Assembly (NCBI RefSeq): GCF_002979755.1
Contig: NZ_PCPP01000001.1
Coordinates: forward strand, 1,954,665-2,018,664
Origin: Chryseobacterium culicis
GTDB lineage: Bacteria > Bacteroidota > Bacteroidia > Flavobacteriales > Weeksellaceae
Reading direction: 5' to 3'
Length of the DNA stretch: 64,000 nucleotides
How positions within the stretch are numbered: position 1 is the first letter of the stretch; each line of letters starts with the position of its first letter. The notes below the pieces were generated by a model that was not told where the DNA came from, made no database searches, and saw only the letters and a program-made list of their open reading frames with translations. Shown one piece after another: positions 36,345-45,901 of this stretch. A program made the position numbers and the translations under genes.

Positions 36345-37808
36345 TTAATACTGATCGTTCTGCTTAATGTTCGGGTTTGCCTGAATAGCAGTGATAGGAA
36401 TTGGCCATTGCCACTTGAAGCTTCCAGCTGCAAGAGTCTGCGCAACAGCAGGTGTTCCTGTACCGTCAAAAAGATCTCCTTTACCTGATCTCTGAACAGG
36501 AAGGTTTAATCTCTTCAATGTGTACCATCTGTCATTTTCAAATGCAAGCTCCAGTCTTCTCTCTTTTAGGATAGCATCCAGAAGAGTCTGTCCTGTTTCT
36601 GTACCAGGAGTAAATGAAGAATATCTTTCTGTTCTCAATTTATTTAACAGAACTAAAGCCTGTGCTCCATTACCTGATCTTGAATATGCTTCAGCTACAT
36701 TCAATAATACTTCAGCAGATCTAAGATATTTAACCGGTACAATATTAGCAGGACCACCATTACCAGCATATTTTGTAACGTGGTTATATTTTTGTCCACT
36801 ATATGTACCCTCAGTGAAGTAAGCTCCTTTTCTCACATCGTTTGATGTATAAGCTGTATATAAATCGTAATCTACAACAAATTCTGATCTTAAGGCCGGA
36901 ACTGACTGATTGTAAGCAACTCCTACTGTATTTTGCTCAGCTGGAGCATTTGATACCTGGAATAATACTCCGTCTGTGATTCTGGATAAACCTTCGTTTT
37001 CTTTCCAGATTCTTGTAAAGTTATCCAATGTTGTAATACTTGGAGAAAGTCCTAGTGCCAATTCACCATATTTGATGGTATTGGCATAGTCTCCTTTATA
37101 AAGATTTATTCTTGACAATAATCCGTATACCGCAGCTTTGCTTAATCTTCCTTTATCAGCATCATTCTGAGTAATATTATCAGCAGCAAATAATAAATCT
37201 GCAATAATTTTATCATAAACCTGATCAACTGTCAGATTTCGGGATGATGTATTATTTAAAGGAGCATATGTTTCTGAATAATAAATTCCGATTGAGTTTT
37301 TAGCTCCTGCAGCTTGAGTTGGGATTTGAGAATATGCTCTTACAATATCAAAATGAGCGATTGCTCTTAATGCTCTTGCCTCAGCTTCTAAATTGGTTTT
37401 CTGTGCTCCAGATAATACACCGTTATTGATGTATTTCAAAACAAAGTTAGCTCTGCTGATTACAAGATAAGCAGCACTGAACAAACCTGTTGTTTGTGAA
37501 TTATCTGATGAAAATTCGAAGTTTGATGCAGCAAAATTGGTATTTCTACCTGTTGTTGTACGAACCAGGTTATCAGTAGTAAGATCACCCATGATCAATT
37601 GGTTTCCTGTATCACTCGTATAATACCCACCTCCTTTAAGGGCACTATAAGCACCATCCATAGCCTGTCTGAAGGTCTCAGGTCTTGTCATTGCCTGCTC
37701 CTGATCTTCATTGATTGATGAGATTTGATCTAAATTTCTGTCGCAAGACGTCAACGAAACAAAAATGGTTAACGCAGCTAAACTTATTTTTATTATATTC
37801 TTTTTCAT
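36345..37808 (-). CDS. SusD/RagB-family outer-membrane lipoprotein
   Basis: The 487-aa protein has a lipobox with Cys22 (VSLTSC), the SusD N-terminal tract and TPR core (EARALRAIAHFDIVRAYSQI), and the C-terminal ILKERRLELAFENDRWYTLKR motif. It pairs with the susC gene 14 bp upstream. No enzyme gene is linked, so the substrate is not predictable. Its partner shares a leader with the neighbouring SusC. Confidence 0.93.
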   Translation of the reverse strand: MKKNIIKISLAALTIFVSLTSCDRNLDQISSINEDQEQAMTRPETFRQAMDGAYSALKGGGYYTSDTGNQLIMGDLTTDNLVRTTTGRNTNFAASNFEFSSDNSQTTGLFSAAYLVISRANFVLKYINNGVLSGAQKTNLEAEARALRAIAHFDIVRAYSQIPTQAAGAKNSIGIYYSETYAPLNNTSSRNLTVDQVYDKIIADLLFAADNITQNDADKGRLSKAAVYGLLSRINLYKGDYANTIKYGELALGLSPSITTLDNFTRIWKENEGLSRITDGVLFQVSNAPAEQNTVGVAYNQSVPALRSEFVVDYDLYTAYTSNDVRKGAYFTEGTYSGQKYNHVTKYAGNGGPANIVPVKYLRSAEVLLNVAEAYSRSGNGAQALVLLNKLRTERYSSFTPGTETGQTLLDAILKERRLELAFENDRWYTLKRLNLPVQRSGKGDLFDGTGTPAVAQTLAAGSFKWQWPIPITAIQANPNIKQNDQY

Positions 37809-37822
37809 AAAGCTATTCGATA

Positions 37823-40618
37823 TTAAAATTCTAATTGCAATCCTACCAAGATTGTTTTTACAGCTGGGTAAGTATAAAGGTTATATGCTCCAGGAACGAA
37901 CAATGCTGTAGATTCACCAGATCCAACTGAAACCTCAGGTTCTCCGTGGAAATTGGTTACTGTAAATAAGTTTTGTCCTTGTACATATGCTCTAAGCTTA
38001 TTGATAGGAGATCCTTCTCCAAGGAACGCTTTATCAAATGTATACCCTAATGTAAGTGATCTTAATCTTAAATAATCTGATTTTTCAATCCACTGATCAG
38101 AATCACGCATACCGTTTGAGTCAACTTTTTGGAATACTCCTGTGTCTCCTGGATTTTGCCAAACCTGAGCAGCAGCCTGCGCCATGTTTCTACCTGCAAC
38201 AGCCAATGTTGGGTCAACAGCAGCAGCATACATGTTGTTATACGTATATCCACCTAACTTGAATGCAAAGTCTGCACTGAAATCAAGCCCTTTGTATTGA
38301 ACTGTAGTTCCGAATCCACCAAAACTTTTTGGGAATGGAGATTTATCAGTAAGAGGAACTGCATTCGATGCACTGTAAACATTAGTAATGTTTCCTGCTT
38401 TATCATAATATAATGCATTTCCATTGCTTGGATCTACTCCGGCAAATCTTACATTATAGAATACATATGGACTCTCACCTACTTTCAGATAAGTATCTCC
38501 TAAGTTTCTTTCAGTCTGTCCGTCTGCTAACTTGTCAAGAATTGATTTCTGGAAAGAGATATTAGCATGTAGATTCCATTGGAAATCTTTCTGCTTGATC
38601 ACATCTACGCTAAGCTCAACTTCAAGACCTTTCTGAGACATATCTCCTGCATTGATATACTGGTAGTATCCTCCTTCCAGTTTGTCCAAAGGTACAAGCT
38701 GTACAAAGTCTTTTCTCTTATTCTTATATACCTCTACGGATCCACGAACTCTTCTGTTCCACATTGTGAAATCTACTCCTAAGTTGGTAATCGCGTTAGA
38801 TTCCCATTTAAGATTACTGTTACCGATAATATAGCTTCCTTGTGACGCTGTTCCCGGATATGAAGTACCATTAGCACCATATAAACCGTAACTGATATTA
38901 TTAACATTATAATAGTCTGGTAAAGTACCATCGTTACCTGTAGTACCGTAAGATCCTCTAAGCTTTAAGTCATTGATAAAACCACCTTTCATGAATTCTT
39001 CCTTCGCGATATTCCAGGCAGCACTTGCAGACCAGAAAATACCACTTTGGTTATTGGCACCAAACCTTGATGAAGCATCTCTTCTCAATGATCCTGTTAC
39101 CAAATATCTACCTTCATAGTCATAGTTTAACATACCTGCTAAACTGAACAGGGTATTTCTTACCTTAACTCCGGTAAATGTATTTCTGTCAGAAGGAGTC
39201 GTAATAGATGGAACATTTAATGCCGGAGACTTCAATCCGTAAGCCCCACCGTTCATTGTTTCGTTGTAGTTATCGTTATATTCGATAAATCCTAAGAAAT
39301 CGAAGTTGTGGCTTCCGTATGATTTTTTATAGTTAATGGAGTTATTCCAAGTATAGTTAAATGTATAGAATGAATTTTTGTTCAATGAACCTGTAGGAAC
39401 TTTGTTTACTGTGATATCCAGGTTTGAACCTTTCTTCAACCACTGAGTTCCCATGTACCAATCGAAAAGTCCGTTAAAGTTTGTTTTAAACTTCAGACCA
39501 TCGATAATTTTATATTCAGCGAATAAAGTTACCGGAATTCTCAGTCTCTGATCATCTAATCTGTAATTACGGATCTGCTCAACAACGTTAGAACCCGCTC
39601 TCATTGTCTGATTATAGCTTCCGTCCGGATTGTAAACAGGCTCGTAAGGAGCATATTTATACATTGCCCCAAATGGGTTCTGTGTATTGTTTCTGTCTCT
39701 GAAATTCTGTGTTTCCTGATACTGAACACCAAGGTTGATTCCTACGTTCAGTTTTTCACTTAGCTTATTCGTAAATCCGAAGTTACCTGTGTATCTCTTA
39801 AGACCGTCAATGTCTCTGATGATCCCGTTGTCAGAATCATACCCTAAAGAGTAATAGAAAGTACTTTCTCTGGATCCACCCTGAGCACTGAATAAGTAAG
39901 ACTGGATGCTTGAAGGTTTCAACAGATCTTTTTGCCAGTTGTGATCAAAAGCTGCAAGTCTGTCCATTTCCTGCTGAGATCTCGGCTTAAATCCAAGGTA
40001 TCCCAATTGATTCTGGAAATCCATCAATTCCCTAGAATTCATCATGGTGTAATTATTGTCCTTCAATCTCTCACTGAAACCAAATTTAGTTTCAAATGAG
40101 TAATGAGTTTTCCCGGCTTTTCCGGCTTTAGTAGTTACTACCACTACTCCATTTGCTCCTCTCGCACCATACTGTGCTGTAGCAGCAGCATCTTTAAGAA
40201 TTGAAATAGACTCTACATCTGCAGGGTTGATTGCACTGAACTGTCTTGCAGTCATGTACATCCCGTTTACTACATAAGTAGGCTCTGAAGAACCTCCAAC
40301 ACCGGCAATCCCTCTCACCTGGATGGTAGCAGCAGCACCTGGCTGCCCAGTAGTACTTTGTACAAATACCCCTGAAGCTCTACCCTGTAAAGAGTTACCG
40401 ATAGATGTTGTAGGAGAGTTTCTTCTGATTTCGTCTCCACCCACAACAGCCTGAGCCTGGGTAATTTCATCTGCTTTTTTCTTCTGGTATCCAGTAACGA
40501 TTACCTCATCGATCTTATTCTCCTTCAGAACAGAATCATTCTTAGATTTTTGCGCAAAAGCAGCTTGTCCTAAAAAAAACAAAGCTCCTGCACTTAATAC
40601 ATGTAACTTCACATTCAT
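37823..40618 (-). CDS. SusC/RagA-family transporter lacking the CarboxypepD_reg domain
   Basis: The 931-aa protein starts at ATG 40616-40618 (a longer frame would need TTG). The signal peptide MNVKLHVLSAGALFFLGQAA is almost identical to that of the SusC at 42620-45484. Only about 20 residues separate it from the TonB box (KIDEVIVTGYQ), so the usual N-terminal carboxypeptidase-regulatory domain is absent. Plug (AAATAQYGARGANGVVVVTT) and barrel follow, ending VGLQLEF. It forms a pair with the downstream SusD. The promoter and leader closely match those of the second SusC, so the two loci may be co-regulated. Confidence 0.93.
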   Translation of the reverse strand: MNVKLHVLSAGALFFLGQAAFAQKSKNDSVLKENKIDEVIVTGYQKKKADEITQAQAVVGGDEIRRNSPTTSIGNSLQGRASGVFVQSTTGQPGAAATIQVRGIAGVGGSSEPTYVVNGMYMTARQFSAINPADVESISILKDAAATAQYGARGANGVVVVTTKAGKAGKTHYSFETKFGFSERLKDNNYTMMNSRELMDFQNQLGYLGFKPRSQQEMDRLAAFDHNWQKDLLKPSSIQSYLFSAQGGSRESTFYYSLGYDSDNGIIRDIDGLKRYTGNFGFTNKLSEKLNVGINLGVQYQETQNFRDRNNTQNPFGAMYKYAPYEPVYNPDGSYNQTMRAGSNVVEQIRNYRLDDQRLRIPVTLFAEYKIIDGLKFKTNFNGLFDWYMGTQWLKKGSNLDITVNKVPTGSLNKNSFYTFNYTWNNSINYKKSYGSHNFDFLGFIEYNDNYNETMNGGAYGLKSPALNVPSITTPSDRNTFTGVKVRNTLFSLAGMLNYDYEGRYLVTGSLRRDASSRFGANNQSGIFWSASAAWNIAKEEFMKGGFINDLKLRGSYGTTGNDGTLPDYYNVNNISYGLYGANGTSYPGTASQGSYIIGNSNLKWESNAITNLGVDFTMWNRRVRGSVEVYKNKRKDFVQLVPLDKLEGGYYQYINAGDMSQKGLEVELSVDVIKQKDFQWNLHANISFQKSILDKLADGQTERNLGDTYLKVGESPYVFYNVRFAGVDPSNGNALYYDKAGNITNVYSASNAVPLTDKSPFPKSFGGFGTTVQYKGLDFSADFAFKLGGYTYNNMYAAAVDPTLAVAGRNMAQAAAQVWQNPGDTGVFQKVDSNGMRDSDQWIEKSDYLRLRSLTLGYTFDKAFLGEGSPINKLRAYVQGQNLFTVTNFHGEPEVSVGSGESTALFVPGAYNLYTYPAVKTILVGLQLEF

Positions 40619-40646
40619 ATTAACAGATTTTAATATATTCAAGGGA

Positions 40647-40677
40647 CAAATATGTTAATAAATATCTGTAACATCAA
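40647..40677 (-). promoter_or_regulatory. Promoter of susC, shared type
   Basis: On the minus strand TTG (40675-40677), 20-bp spacer and CATATTTG (40647-40654) resemble TTTG/TAnnTTTG with one mismatch. The same arrangement with the same spacing precedes the other susC at 45513-45543. Confidence 0.55.
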
Positions 40678-40981
40678 TTCATTAAATGCTGAAAACAGGC
40701 TTCCAGAACGGAGAGATTCACATTCATACTTGAAAAATGATGGGGAATCATTTTAATTGTATTTAAAAAATTAACAAAAAATAAGTCATTTTAAACATTA
40801 ACGGAATTTTAATAAATTTCAAAATTAAAATCAATTTAAATCAATTTTAAACAATAGGTTAAAAAAATAAACTTCAATAAACAAAACTTACGAAAAATAT
40901 AAAATAGAACCCTGCCTGATTTTAAGAGAAAATGTAAAAAAATATATTCAATTTCTTAAAATTTACATAACAAACGACGAG

Positions 40982-41028
40982 TTTACCCCTCAAAAGACTG
41001 TCTTAGAGACAGCCTTTTGAGGGGTAAA
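40982..41028 (-). terminator. Long hairpin after susD, terminator or structured element
   Basis: TTTACCCCTCAAAAG (40982-40996) pairs fully with CTTTTGAGGGGTAAA (41014-41028), and CTGTCT pairs with AGACAG inside, leaving one A/C mismatch and a 3-nt loop. It lies 20 bp past the susD stop but has no T run, which is unusual for an intrinsic terminator. Confidence 0.6.
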
Positions 41029-41047
41029 GAGAAAAAATTGTTAATTG

Positions 41048-42595
41048 CTAATATCCAGGATTTTGGATTATACCAGGATTTGCATTTAGTTCATCCTGGG
41101 GAATTGGTAAAGCAAACTTATAACTATTGTTAGGCAAATTAACGGGGTTTGCCGCAGGGTAATCGGAAGAACTGGAAGAATAATCTGCCGGATTTCTATC
41201 AATGGTAACATTTGCCTTTGTTGCCAATCTTTTTATATCTATAAAGCGATGTCCTTCATAAGCCAGCTCTAACCTTCTTTCTTTCAAAATATCTGCCCAT
41301 GCAGCTGTTATATTCGAATATAAAGGTGTAATTTGTACAACACCAAATCTTGCATCCAGAATAGGCTTTAATGCTAATCCTACACCAGCTAAGTCCCCTG
41401 CATTGGCTCTTGCCTCAGCCTTAATCAAATACATTTCAGAAATTCGCATGATTTTAAAATCATTATTAAACCCGTTGGTTGAAGTTGTTGCCGCAGTGAC
41501 GCTACCCGATTCAGTTCCTCCATGTTTCTGGATAATCAATTTATCAGAATTTCTGTAATCTGCAGAAGTGGCATAATTAGGATCAATAATTGAAGATGGT
41601 GCTACAATTACATTTCGTCTCACATCGGTTGGTCTTTGATCCAATAGATTAAATAAAGACCTGCTTACTTCATAGAAAGGAGAGCCATCTATATTAGGAG
41701 CAATAGAACACCAACCATTGTGTAAATTTGTTAACTGAGTGTTTTGCTGAGGCGTTCTTTTTAATCTAAAAATAACTTCTTTATTGGCAGGTTCATTATC
41801 GGTAAAAAATATTTTGCGGTAATCTACAGGATTAGCCAATGTAATTTGCGAAGTATTTATTACCTCATCTGCCCATTTCTCAGCATTTATATAATCTCCT
41901 TTATAAGCATAAGCTCTTGCTTTCAATCCTTTTGCAAAATTTTTATTAGCCATCTTATTATCAGCAGTATAATTGCTAATTCCATTATAGATTAAAAGAG
42001 CATCATCTAAATCCTTATGAATCTGTGCATAAAACACTCCGTTTGTTACTCTTGGATTTTCTTTTTCATCGAAAGTAAATACTTTATTGGCCAGTATTCC
42101 GGCCAACGCATTATCATCTTTTGGATTAGGTGAATAATAAGATAATATTTTCAAATGCCCATACGCTCTTATTGTCAAAGCCTCAGCTTTTAATTTGGAA
42201 ATAAGCGCTGCATCAGTTGTATTTGCTGGTATTATTTGATCTGCATATTGAATAACTCTATTTGCTCTTGCTAAAGCTGAATAAGTATTTACCCAAATAT
42301 TAGCAGGAGTTTTTGAAGAAGGAATCAATAAGAAAATATATTCTGAAGTAAGCCCTTGTCCACCATTAGCATATCCTATTCCCACTTCGTCGGTAAACAC
42401 GGATGAAAATACAACTTCAGATCTATCCGAAAGAATATTATAGGTAGAATTCATTAATTTCTGCAAATCAGAAGATTGAGTAATTGCAGTTTCTTCAGTT
42501 AAAGAACCTGGGGTAAAAGGTGTCAACAGATCACTATCACAAGAAGTTAGCAACAATCCAGACACAAATGTTATATATATAAATATTTTTTTCAT
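41048..42595 (-). CDS. SusD/RagB-family outer-membrane lipoprotein
   Basis: The 515-aa protein starts at ATG 42593-42595; the longer frame would use a TTG overlapping the susC stop. It has lipobox Cys19 (LLLTSC), the SusD TPR core (EALTIRAYGHLKILSYYSPN) and the C-terminal ILKERRLELAYEGHRFIDIKR motif. It is the lid partner of the SusC 24 bp upstream. Its substrate is unknown. Confidence 0.93.
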   Translation of the reverse strand: MKKIFIYITFVSGLLLTSCDSDLLTPFTPGSLTEETAITQSSDLQKLMNSTYNILSDRSEVVFSSVFTDEVGIGYANGGQGLTSEYIFLLIPSSKTPANIWVNTYSALARANRVIQYADQIIPANTTDAALISKLKAEALTIRAYGHLKILSYYSPNPKDDNALAGILANKVFTFDEKENPRVTNGVFYAQIHKDLDDALLIYNGISNYTADNKMANKNFAKGLKARAYAYKGDYINAEKWADEVINTSQITLANPVDYRKIFFTDNEPANKEVIFRLKRTPQQNTQLTNLHNGWCSIAPNIDGSPFYEVSRSLFNLLDQRPTDVRRNVIVAPSSIIDPNYATSADYRNSDKLIIQKHGGTESGSVTAATTSTNGFNNDFKIMRISEMYLIKAEARANAGDLAGVGLALKPILDARFGVVQITPLYSNITAAWADILKERRLELAYEGHRFIDIKRLATKANVTIDRNPADYSSSSSDYPAANPVNLPNNSYKFALPIPQDELNANPGIIQNPGY

Positions 42596-42619
42596 TGTAA
42601 TTAATTTAATATTTACCAA

Positions 42620-45484
42620 TTAGAATTTAATATCAAAACCTAAAGTCACAATTCTAGGTGTTGGATATTTTTGCTGATCATAAGTTCTAGGACTTTCCGG
42701 ATCAAAACCTTTCCACTTTGAAATGGTAAATAAGTTTTCCGCCTGCAAAGTAACAGACAGACTATTGATAAAGATGTCTTTTAAAAATCTTTGAGGCAGC
42801 CTATATCCAATCTGAACATTTCTCATTCTAAGATAGGAGGCATCTTTCAAAAACCGATCAGAGTGTCCCTGAAGTCCTAAGTTTGCAGCTTTTAAAGAAG
42901 GTACATCTGTATTGACATTAGATATCGTCCATGCATTCTGAAGATCTTTGTCTACTGTAAAACTAGCTAAGTTATCAGAACTATATAAGCTTTCCAGGTC
43001 ATAATCATAACGAACAACTTCAGCAACAAAAGTGAATGTAGTTGAAGCAAAGAAGTTTCTATAATTAAAATCTACTCCAAAACCTCCCTGATATTTTGGT
43101 AAATTATTTTTTCCATACAATCTTCTGTCTGCTGCAGTAGGATTTTCAGTAGGATTACCATTAATATCTTCAAACAATAAATTCCCGTTAGCTGGATTTA
43201 CCCCTAAATATTTATAAACAAAAGGTTCTCTTAGTAGCCCTCCATTTGCGGTGATGTACTGAGGTTCTGTTCCTTCAGAAATTCTACCTCCACCACTTTT
43301 AATACCATCTATTTTTTGTGTATTTATTGATCCGTTAATTCTAAAAGTTAATGAAAGATCTTTTTCTTTATTCTTTACTATATCATAAGCCAAGCTCACT
43401 TCAATACCTTTATTAACTATTGAAGCATCTGTATTTCTTACCACACTTAAAGTTCCCAATACAGGAGCCGCAGGATCAGGCATATACAATTCGGTAGTCT
43501 TTTTATTATAGTAATCAAAAGAACCTCTCAATCTTCTTTTGAAAAGTTCAAAATCCACTCCTGCATTATATTGTTTAGTTGTTTCCCATCTGAGGTTACC
43601 ATCACCAAAAGTAATTGCATATCCTTGGCTTCCATTATAAGTATTATTGGTCACAGAATAAATATTGGTAAATCGTGGCGGATTTAATCCGGCATACACA
43701 CTTGGAATATTTGTATTTACATCTGTATCAACAATCCTTTGATTTCCCTGAGTACCATAAGATGCTCTTAATTTGAAAACATCTACAAACTTTACATTCT
43801 GCATAAAAGCTTCCTGATCTATATTCCATCGACCTCCAACTGACCAAAAAGTTCCCCATTGTCTGTCACTGGCGAATCTGCTTGTCCCGTCCCTTCTCAC
43901 AAAACCTTCTACTCCATATTTTTTATTGAAATCATAAGTAAATGACCCAAAGTACGAGATCATATTTAATTTCAATTTAAATACGGCCGTCTGAGGGACA
44001 TAAAAATCATTATTAGGAGTATCAGTAATATATCCGGATCCTGTACCGGGAACAAATGTTTTTGGATCTAAACCTCTCTGTCTAAAATTAGTAGCATCCC
44101 ATTGTGAATAATTATATTCTGCATATCCACTTAAAGAAAAACTATGTTTCCCTATGGTTTTAGAATAGTCTAATTGCCATAAATTATTGAATAAAAATTC
44201 TCTTCTTTGATTAACATCTTCAAATCCTGAAAACTCCTGAGCACCTTTAAATAAAAATGCATTAAAAGAAAGCGGATATTCTGACTGAGTAAATCTGGTA
44301 TTCAGAAATTGGCCTGAGGTTCTCATTTTTGCTGTCAGATCATTTGTTATTTTATATGATAAATTAGAAGCCATATCCAACCTTATTTCTTCTGTCAGAT
44401 TATCATAATTTACCAGTTTATCCATCAACATTAATGGTGTATATAGCAAAGTGCCATCACTTTTGTATAAGTCATATAGCTGTTTTCCACTTTGATATAG
44501 GCTTGGTGATACATATGGTGCAGATTGATAAGCCCCTAAGACATAATTTCTATTAATAGCCCCACCATCTAAAATGGCCTCATTATTCTTGGAAAATCCC
44601 AATCCTGTTACCAGAGAGTATCTGAAACGGTCATCGGAACTTTTTCCATTAATATTATTTCTTACTGTAAACCTCTTCAATCCTGTAGTTTTCAGAATAC
44701 CATCTTGATTCAAATACCCTACAGAAGTATATGAACTTATATTTTTCCCTCCTGATTCTATTGACAAATCATGACTTTGGGTAACCGCTGGTCTAAAAAA
44801 AACTTTCCTCCAATTGGTATCTATATTATAATTGGCAATTTGTTCATCAGTCATTTCAGCACCTAGACCTACTCCAAAACCCTTCTGCATGGTCAACAAT
44901 TCTTTGGAACTGGCATAATTATATTTAGGATCCTGCAACATAGAAACTCCAAACTGCGTACTATATCTAATGCGCATATTTTCATTATAGCCTCCTTTCT
45001 TTGTGGTGATCATAATGACACCATTAGATCCTCTGGAACCATACTGAGCAATTGCTGAAGCATCTTTTAATACAGAAAATGTTTCTATATCATTGGGGTT
45101 GATTGATCTAAAATTATCACTGTTTGACGGAAAACCATCGATAACGTATAGCGGGTCAGTATTACCATTAAATGTTCCTACTCCTCTGATAACGACCGTC
45201 GGTTTTGCTCCTGGCTGACCAGTACTTGCCGTAATATTTACTCCGGCAAGTTGCCCTTGAACAATATTTAAAACATTGGAATTAGGTCTGTTTTCAATTG
45301 TCTTGCTGTCTACCGTAGCAACTGAAGTAACGGCTGTCTTTTTCGTAGTATTTCGATAACCTACTACCACAACTTCATCAATCTCCTTTGACCTAGCTGT
45401 ATCCTTTTTTACTTTCTGTGCAAAAGCAGTCTGCCCAAGAAAGAACATAGCTCCTGCACTCAATACGTATAATTTCACATTCAT
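42620..45484 (-). CDS. SusC/RagA-family transporter lacking the CarboxypepD_reg domain
   Basis: The 954-aa protein has signal peptide MNVKLYVLSAGAMFFLGQTA, then soon the TonB box (KEIDEVVVVGYRN), plug (ASAIAQYGSRGSNGVIMITT) and barrel ending VTLGFDIKF. As in its neighbour, the N-terminal carboxypeptidase-regulatory domain is missing. Its leader and first 24 residues resemble the first SusC closely, but the rest differs, as expected for duplicated loci that have diverged to new substrates. Confidence 0.93.
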   Translation of the reverse strand: MNVKLYVLSAGAMFFLGQTAFAQKVKKDTARSKEIDEVVVVGYRNTTKKTAVTSVATVDSKTIENRPNSNVLNIVQGQLAGVNITASTGQPGAKPTVVIRGVGTFNGNTDPLYVIDGFPSNSDNFRSINPNDIETFSVLKDASAIAQYGSRGSNGVIMITTKKGGYNENMRIRYSTQFGVSMLQDPKYNYASSKELLTMQKGFGVGLGAEMTDEQIANYNIDTNWRKVFFRPAVTQSHDLSIESGGKNISSYTSVGYLNQDGILKTTGLKRFTVRNNINGKSSDDRFRYSLVTGLGFSKNNEAILDGGAINRNYVLGAYQSAPYVSPSLYQSGKQLYDLYKSDGTLLYTPLMLMDKLVNYDNLTEEIRLDMASNLSYKITNDLTAKMRTSGQFLNTRFTQSEYPLSFNAFLFKGAQEFSGFEDVNQRREFLFNNLWQLDYSKTIGKHSFSLSGYAEYNYSQWDATNFRQRGLDPKTFVPGTGSGYITDTPNNDFYVPQTAVFKLKLNMISYFGSFTYDFNKKYGVEGFVRRDGTSRFASDRQWGTFWSVGGRWNIDQEAFMQNVKFVDVFKLRASYGTQGNQRIVDTDVNTNIPSVYAGLNPPRFTNIYSVTNNTYNGSQGYAITFGDGNLRWETTKQYNAGVDFELFKRRLRGSFDYYNKKTTELYMPDPAAPVLGTLSVVRNTDASIVNKGIEVSLAYDIVKNKEKDLSLTFRINGSINTQKIDGIKSGGGRISEGTEPQYITANGGLLREPFVYKYLGVNPANGNLLFEDINGNPTENPTAADRRLYGKNNLPKYQGGFGVDFNYRNFFASTTFTFVAEVVRYDYDLESLYSSDNLASFTVDKDLQNAWTISNVNTDVPSLKAANLGLQGHSDRFLKDASYLRMRNVQIGYRLPQRFLKDIFINSLSVTLQAENLFTISKWKGFDPESPRTYDQQKYPTPRIVTLGFDIKF

Positions 45485-45512
45485 ATTAACATATTTTAAT
45501 ATATCTAAGCAA

Positions 45513-45543
45513 CAAATATGTTAACAATCCTTAACAACATCAA
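45513..45543 (-). promoter_or_regulatory. Promoter of susC, shared type
   Basis: On the minus strand TTG (45541-45543), 20-bp spacer and CATATTTG (45513-45520), followed by a leader ending in TTAATATG at the start, mirror the promoter and leader of the other susC. Confidence 0.55.
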
Positions 45544-45845
45544 ATCACAAATAACTGTAATACAACATATTAAAACGTATTTAATTCATTGTGAATACTA
45601 AAAAACACCACCTCCAGCAGAGAAATCATTTCTATTGATTTATAAAATAAACAATAATAGAAATTTGACAGAATTTCAACAAATTGAAAAAAAATTATAA
45701 GGTTTCACTTTATTGAAAAAAGCGATAAAAAAAATCAACAAAACAAAAATTTCCAATTAATAATATCCAAAACAAAATAGTTAATATCCCCATAAAAAGT
45801 ATCAAAATGACCCACAATGAATGATAATACTTCACAAAAAACAGT

Positions 45846-45881
45846 AAAAAAATAAAGCATCCCAAAATATGAGATGCTTTA
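45846..45881 (-). terminator. Terminator of the HMG-CoA synthase gene
   Basis: TAAAGCATC/GATGCTTTA (45853-45861 with 45873-45881) is followed on the minus strand by seven T residues, 21 bp after the stop codon. Confidence 0.8.
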
Positions 45882-45901
45882 TGTGTTAATTTTCTAAAAA
45901 C

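Larger units (their letters stand above)
40619..41047. other. AT-rich intergenic region between two susCD loci
   Basis: This 429-bp gap holds the susC promoter (40647-40677) at its left end and a long hairpin (40982-41028) just after the susD stop of the next locus. The remainder is very AT-rich with no supported frame. Confidence 0.7.
45485..45901. other. AT-rich intergenic region between susC and HMG-CoA synthase
   Basis: This 417-bp gap holds the susC promoter at its left end and the terminator of the upstream HMG-CoA synthase gene at its right end (45846-45881). The middle is very A/T-rich with no supported frame. Confidence 0.7.

Noticed and set aside
36345..45484. Polysaccharide utilisation locus
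   Set aside because: Two SusCD pairs are present but no glycoside hydrolase or SusE/F is linked, so a carbohydrate role cannot be claimed.
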